Shown one piece after another: positions 61,371 to 64,000 of a DNA stretch of 64,000 nucleotides. The stretch comes from Protaetiibacter sp. SSC-01. GTDB lineage: Bacteria; Actinomycetota; Actinomycetes; Actinomycetales; Microbacteriaceae. The translations under genes and the position numbers were made by a program. Position 1 is the stretch's first letter, and every line of letters starts with the position of its first letter. Where the stretch lies: positions 124,001-188,000 of the forward strand of contig NZ_CP059987.1 of the NCBI RefSeq assembly GCF_014483895.1. Reading direction: 5' to 3'. The notes below the pieces were generated by a model, which was not told the origin of the DNA, did not search any database, and worked only from the letters and a program-made list of their open reading frames with translations.

Positions 61371-62597
61371 ATGCAGTACCGAGGGGGAGCGGAGCGCACG
61401 AGCGCCCGCCGACGCACGCGCGCCAGCGCGCCCATCGCGGCCATCGCATCCGTGCTCCTGACGATCACGCTCGGCGTGCAGCCGGCCGTCGCCGCGCCCG
61501 CGGACTACCCCAGCTGGGCCGACGTGCAGGCCGCCAAGCGCGACGAGGCCACCGCCAAGGCGAAGCTCGACTCCCTCAACAAGGCGATCGTCGCTGCGCA
61601 GGCAGAGGTCGACCGCACCCAGGCCGAGGCGCAGAAGGCAGGCGAGGAGTACGCCGCCGCCGAGGAGGCGTACGACGCGCAGGTGCTCGTCGTCGCCAAG
61701 CTGCAGGAGCAGCGCGCCGCAGCGCAGGCCGAGGCCGACGAGGCGAAGCGCCAGTCGACGCAGCTCATCAACAACCTCGCCAAGCAGGGCGGCACCGACC
61801 TCACCGCGGGACTCTTCAGCGACTCCGGCGACGCCGACGGCTACCTCTACCGCATCGGCACCATGCAGAAGGTCACCGAGCGCAACGGCGCCGTCTACGC
61901 GCGCGCCCTCCAGCTGCAGAACACCGCCAAGTCGCTCGCCGAGCAGGAGCAGGTCGCCCAGGACAAGCTCGCCGAGCTCAAGGCCGAGGCCGAGGCGAAG
62001 TTCCAGGTCGCGCAGGAGGCCGCCGCCGCGGCCGCCACGAAGCTCGCGGAGCACGAGGAGGCGAAGGCGAAGGCGCAGGCCCTCGTCGCCTACCTCACCG
62101 ACCGCCGCGAGGTCACCGAGGCCGACTACCTCGAGGGCATCCGCCAGCAGTGGGGCTCGGGCGCCGCGGGCGAGGTGAGCGCGAGCGGATGGGCGCGCCC
62201 CGCCGCCGGCTACATCTCGAGCAGCTTCGGCTGGCGCTACCACCCGATCTACCACGTGTGGAAGGGCCACTCCGGCGTCGATCTCGCGGGCCAGGGCTGC
62301 GGCGCCCCCATCTACGCCGCCCACGCCGGACGCGTCACCTACGCCGGCTGGTACAGCGACCTCGGCAACTACATCACCATCGACCACGGCGACGGCACCT
62401 CGTCGGGCTACGGCCACATCATGCCCGGCGGCATCGGCGTGCACGTCGGCCAGCAGGTCGGCCCCGGCCAGCTCATCGCGAAGGTCGGCACGACGGGCGG
62501 CTCCACGGGCTGCCACCTGCACTTCATCATCCGCGTCAACGGCGACCTCACCGACCCGGTGCCGTTCATGCGTCAGCGGGGCATCACCCTTGGCTGA
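61371..62597 (+). CDS. Secreted coiled-coil M23 peptidase (murein hydrolase/activator type)
   Basis: The 408-residue protein has a signal peptide (APIAAIASVLLTITLGVQPA, cleavage near AVA). A long coiled coil (about 45-245) starting DYPSWADVQAAKRDEATAKA follows, then an M23 LytM domain (about 275-405) with the zinc residues in KGHSGVDLAG and GCHLHFII. It resembles PcsB/EnvC/RipA-associated hydrolases that split septal peptidoglycan. GGGGAG precedes the ATG. It is followed 18 bases later by an NlpC/P60 paralogue with the same coiled-coil start, so both probably act in cell separation. Confidence 0.92.
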   Translation: MQYRGGAERTSARRRTRASAPIAAIASVLLTITLGVQPAVAAPADYPSWADVQAAKRDEATAKAKLDSLNKAIVAAQAEVDRTQAEAQKAGEEYAAAEEAYDAQVLVVAKLQEQRAAAQAEADEAKRQSTQLINNLAKQGGTDLTAGLFSDSGDADGYLYRIGTMQKVTERNGAVYARALQLQNTAKSLAEQEQVAQDKLAELKAEAEAKFQVAQEAAAAAATKLAEHEEAKAKAQALVAYLTDRREVTEADYLEGIRQQWGSGAAGEVSASGWARPAAGYISSSFGWRYHPIYHVWKGHSGVDLAGQGCGAPIYAAHAGRVTYAGWYSDLGNYITIDHGDGTSSGYGHIMPGGIGVHVGQQVGPGQLIAKVGTTGGSTGCHLHFIIRVNGDLTDPVPFMRQRGITLG

Positions 62598-62615
62598 GCG
62601 GATGCGGCGGTCGCG

Positions 62616-63947
62616 ATGACCCCGCCGAGACCCGGGCACGCGACGACAGCCGCCGTGTCCCTCGCTGCGGCGTTCGCGCTCACGGCCACCGGCGCGGCCC
62701 CCGGCGCCGCGGCGGCGCCGATGCTGCGCGGCGACTACCCGACCTGGTCGGAGGTGCAGGCCGCGAAGCAGAACGAGGCGGCCACGCGCGCCGAGGTCGC
62801 CAAGATCGAGAAGCTCGTCATCGACCTGCTCGCCGAGTCCGACCGGCTCGGCAAGGAGGCGCTCATGGCGGCCGAGGAGGCGAACCTCGCACGCGCCGCG
62901 CTCGCCGACGCCGAGGCCAAGTCGACGCGCCTGTCCGCCCAGCTCGTCGACGCGCAGAAGCGGGCCGACGACTCGGCGGCCCTCGCATCCGGTCTCGTGG
63001 CGCGCCTCGCGCGCGCGGGCGGCGGCAACGCCTCCATGGCGCTCGCGTTCTCGTCCGAGTCGGATGCCGACGAGCTGCTCGCGCGCCTCGGCACGATGTC
63101 GAAGCTCAGCTCGTCGTCCGCGGCGCTCGTCGAGCGCGCGCTCTTCGACAAGAAGGCGCTCGGCTCCCTCCAGGAGGAGGCGGTCGTCGCCGAGAAGGAG
63201 CGTAAGCGACTTGCGGATGCCGCGCAGCAGGCCGCCGACGCGGCCGCGGAGGCAGCATCCGCCGTCGAGGCGCAGCTCGCGCAGCACGCGTCGACCCAGG
63301 CGGTCATGTATGCCCAGCTCGCGAGCCTCAAGGGCACCACGGCGGAGCTCGAGCGGCAGTACATCGAGGGGCTCGCCAACCAGCCGACGACCCCGCCGGC
63401 GCAGCAGCCGGGGAGCCCGGGTGGCACGCCGGGCTCGGGGCAGCCGACGCAGCAGCCCACCCAGGCGCCGACCCAGCAGCCGACGCAGCAGCCGAGCCCG
63501 ACGCCGACGCAGCAGCCGGGCAACCCGCCGCCCGCCGACCCGACTCCCCCGCCGCCCGTGCCCTCGCTCGTCGACGGAGCGATCGCGTTCGCGAAGGCGC
63601 AGCTCGGCAAGCCCTACGGCAACTCGATGGGTCCTAACGCGTACGACTGCGCGGGCCTCGTGAAGGCGGCGTACGCATCCGTCGGCGTGTACGTCGGACC
63701 GTGGGGCTCGACGAGCCAGTACAACTACCTCGCCGGGCAGAACCGGCTCGTGCCGGTCGGGCAGATCCAGGCGGGAGACCTGCTGTTCTACTCGACGGGC
63801 GGATCCGCGAGCGCCACCAAGTACCACGTCGCGATCTACCTCGGCGGCGGGCAGATGCTCGAGGCGCCGTACCCGGGGCTCACCGTGCGCATCACGTCGA
63901 TGCGCACCCTCGACCTCGTGCCGTACGCGGGGCGGCCGACGGGGTAG
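62616..63947 (+). CDS. Secreted NlpC/P60 peptidoglycan hydrolase with coiled coil
   Basis: The 443-residue protein has a signal peptide (AAVSLAAAFALTATGAAPGA, cleavage near AAA). A coiled coil (about 40-250, opening DYPTWSEVQAAKQNEAATRA like its neighbour) follows, then a Pro/Gln/Thr-rich linker (about 255-310) and an NlpC/P60 domain (about 320-440). YDCAGLVKAAY holds the catalytic Cys, and KYHVAIYLGGG the His. It is probably a RipA-like endopeptidase that cuts the D-Glu/diaminopimelate bond. Co-transcription with the M23 gene is likely (18-base gap). The ATG lacks a strong Shine-Dalgarno. Confidence 0.92.
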   Translation: MTPPRPGHATTAAVSLAAAFALTATGAAPGAAAAPMLRGDYPTWSEVQAAKQNEAATRAEVAKIEKLVIDLLAESDRLGKEALMAAEEANLARAALADAEAKSTRLSAQLVDAQKRADDSAALASGLVARLARAGGGNASMALAFSSESDADELLARLGTMSKLSSSSAALVERALFDKKALGSLQEEAVVAEKERKRLADAAQQAADAAAEAASAVEAQLAQHASTQAVMYAQLASLKGTTAELERQYIEGLANQPTTPPAQQPGSPGGTPGSGQPTQQPTQAPTQQPTQQPSPTPTQQPGNPPPADPTPPPPVPSLVDGAIAFAKAQLGKPYGNSMGPNAYDCAGLVKAAYASVGVYVGPWGSTSQYNYLAGQNRLVPVGQIQAGDLLFYSTGGSASATKYHVAIYLGGGQMLEAPYPGLTVRITSMRTLDLVPYAGRPTG

Positions 63948-63975
63948 CCCTCCGCCGCGCGCCCTGCGCCTCACC

Positions 63976-64000
63976 CGCTGGTCGAGTGCGTTCGGCCGCG
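63976..64000. repeat. Family E repeat copy cut by the window end
   Basis: cgctggtcgagtgcgttcgg matches the left end of family E. It begins 28 bases after the NlpC/P60 stop and continues past the window edge. Confidence 0.55.

Overview
The window is high-GC DNA, about 70% G+C by eye, with GTG starts, strong third-position GC and no introns. It looks like chromosome from an actinobacterium of the Microbacteriaceae type. Support comes from a split PurS/PurQ/PurL system, a DUF3073 gene beside purM, a tRNA-Glu/Asp/Phe cluster beside two NlpC/M23 cell-wall genes, LAATG-type sortase anchors, and a dispersed inverted repeat starting gctggttgagtag that I associate from memory with this family. No phage, plasmid, insertion sequence, CRISPR array or rRNA was seen. 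The genus cannot be fixed from the sequence alone.

Layout. 1-6.9 kb: a truncated MarR gene, a chorismate mutase/SDR pair, purL, and a PadR regulator divergent from a small membrane protein. 6.9-20.2 kb: gap, then scattered purine genes (purQ-purS, purC-purD, purF, purM) mixed with hydrolases, a VOC dioxygenase-like gene and a large cadherin-like surface protein between purF and purM. 20-29 kb: flavin monooxygenase, glycosyltransferase, glycogen-debranching-like enzyme, a KimA-like transporter with a GntR regulator, and an esterase. 29-41 kb: an Ig-like sortase substrate, PadR-DUF4097, TipAL-type MerR, a YczE/MocR pair, an RND exporter, and a small protein with a sortase-like motif at its N terminus. 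41-50 kb: DEAD-box helicase, a giant secreted nuclease/5'-nucleotidase, RecQ and an intradiol dioxygenase. 50-64 kb: NfeD/flotillin pair, PlsC, zinc peptidase, acyl-CoA oxidase-like enzyme, FAD/Rieske oxidoreductase, hydrolase/MarR pair, three tRNAs, and paired M23 and NlpC/P60 hydrolases.

Function. Seven de novo purine genes supply most steps from PRPP to SAICAR, but they form four or more transcription units instead of one operon. A second theme is the cell surface and extracellular nutrients: two LAATG-anchored adhesin-like proteins, the nuclease/nucleotidase fusion, peptidoglycan hydrolases and a secreted dioxygenase. A third is small regulator-target modules with readable operators (PadR, MerR, MocR, MarR, GntR).

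The most unusual signals lie outside the genes. Several families of intergenic inverted repeats sit within a few bases of stop codons, and one repeat copy encodes the charged C-terminal tail of a surface protein. Many genes show a TANNNT box exactly six bases before the start codon, which suggests leaderless transcripts.
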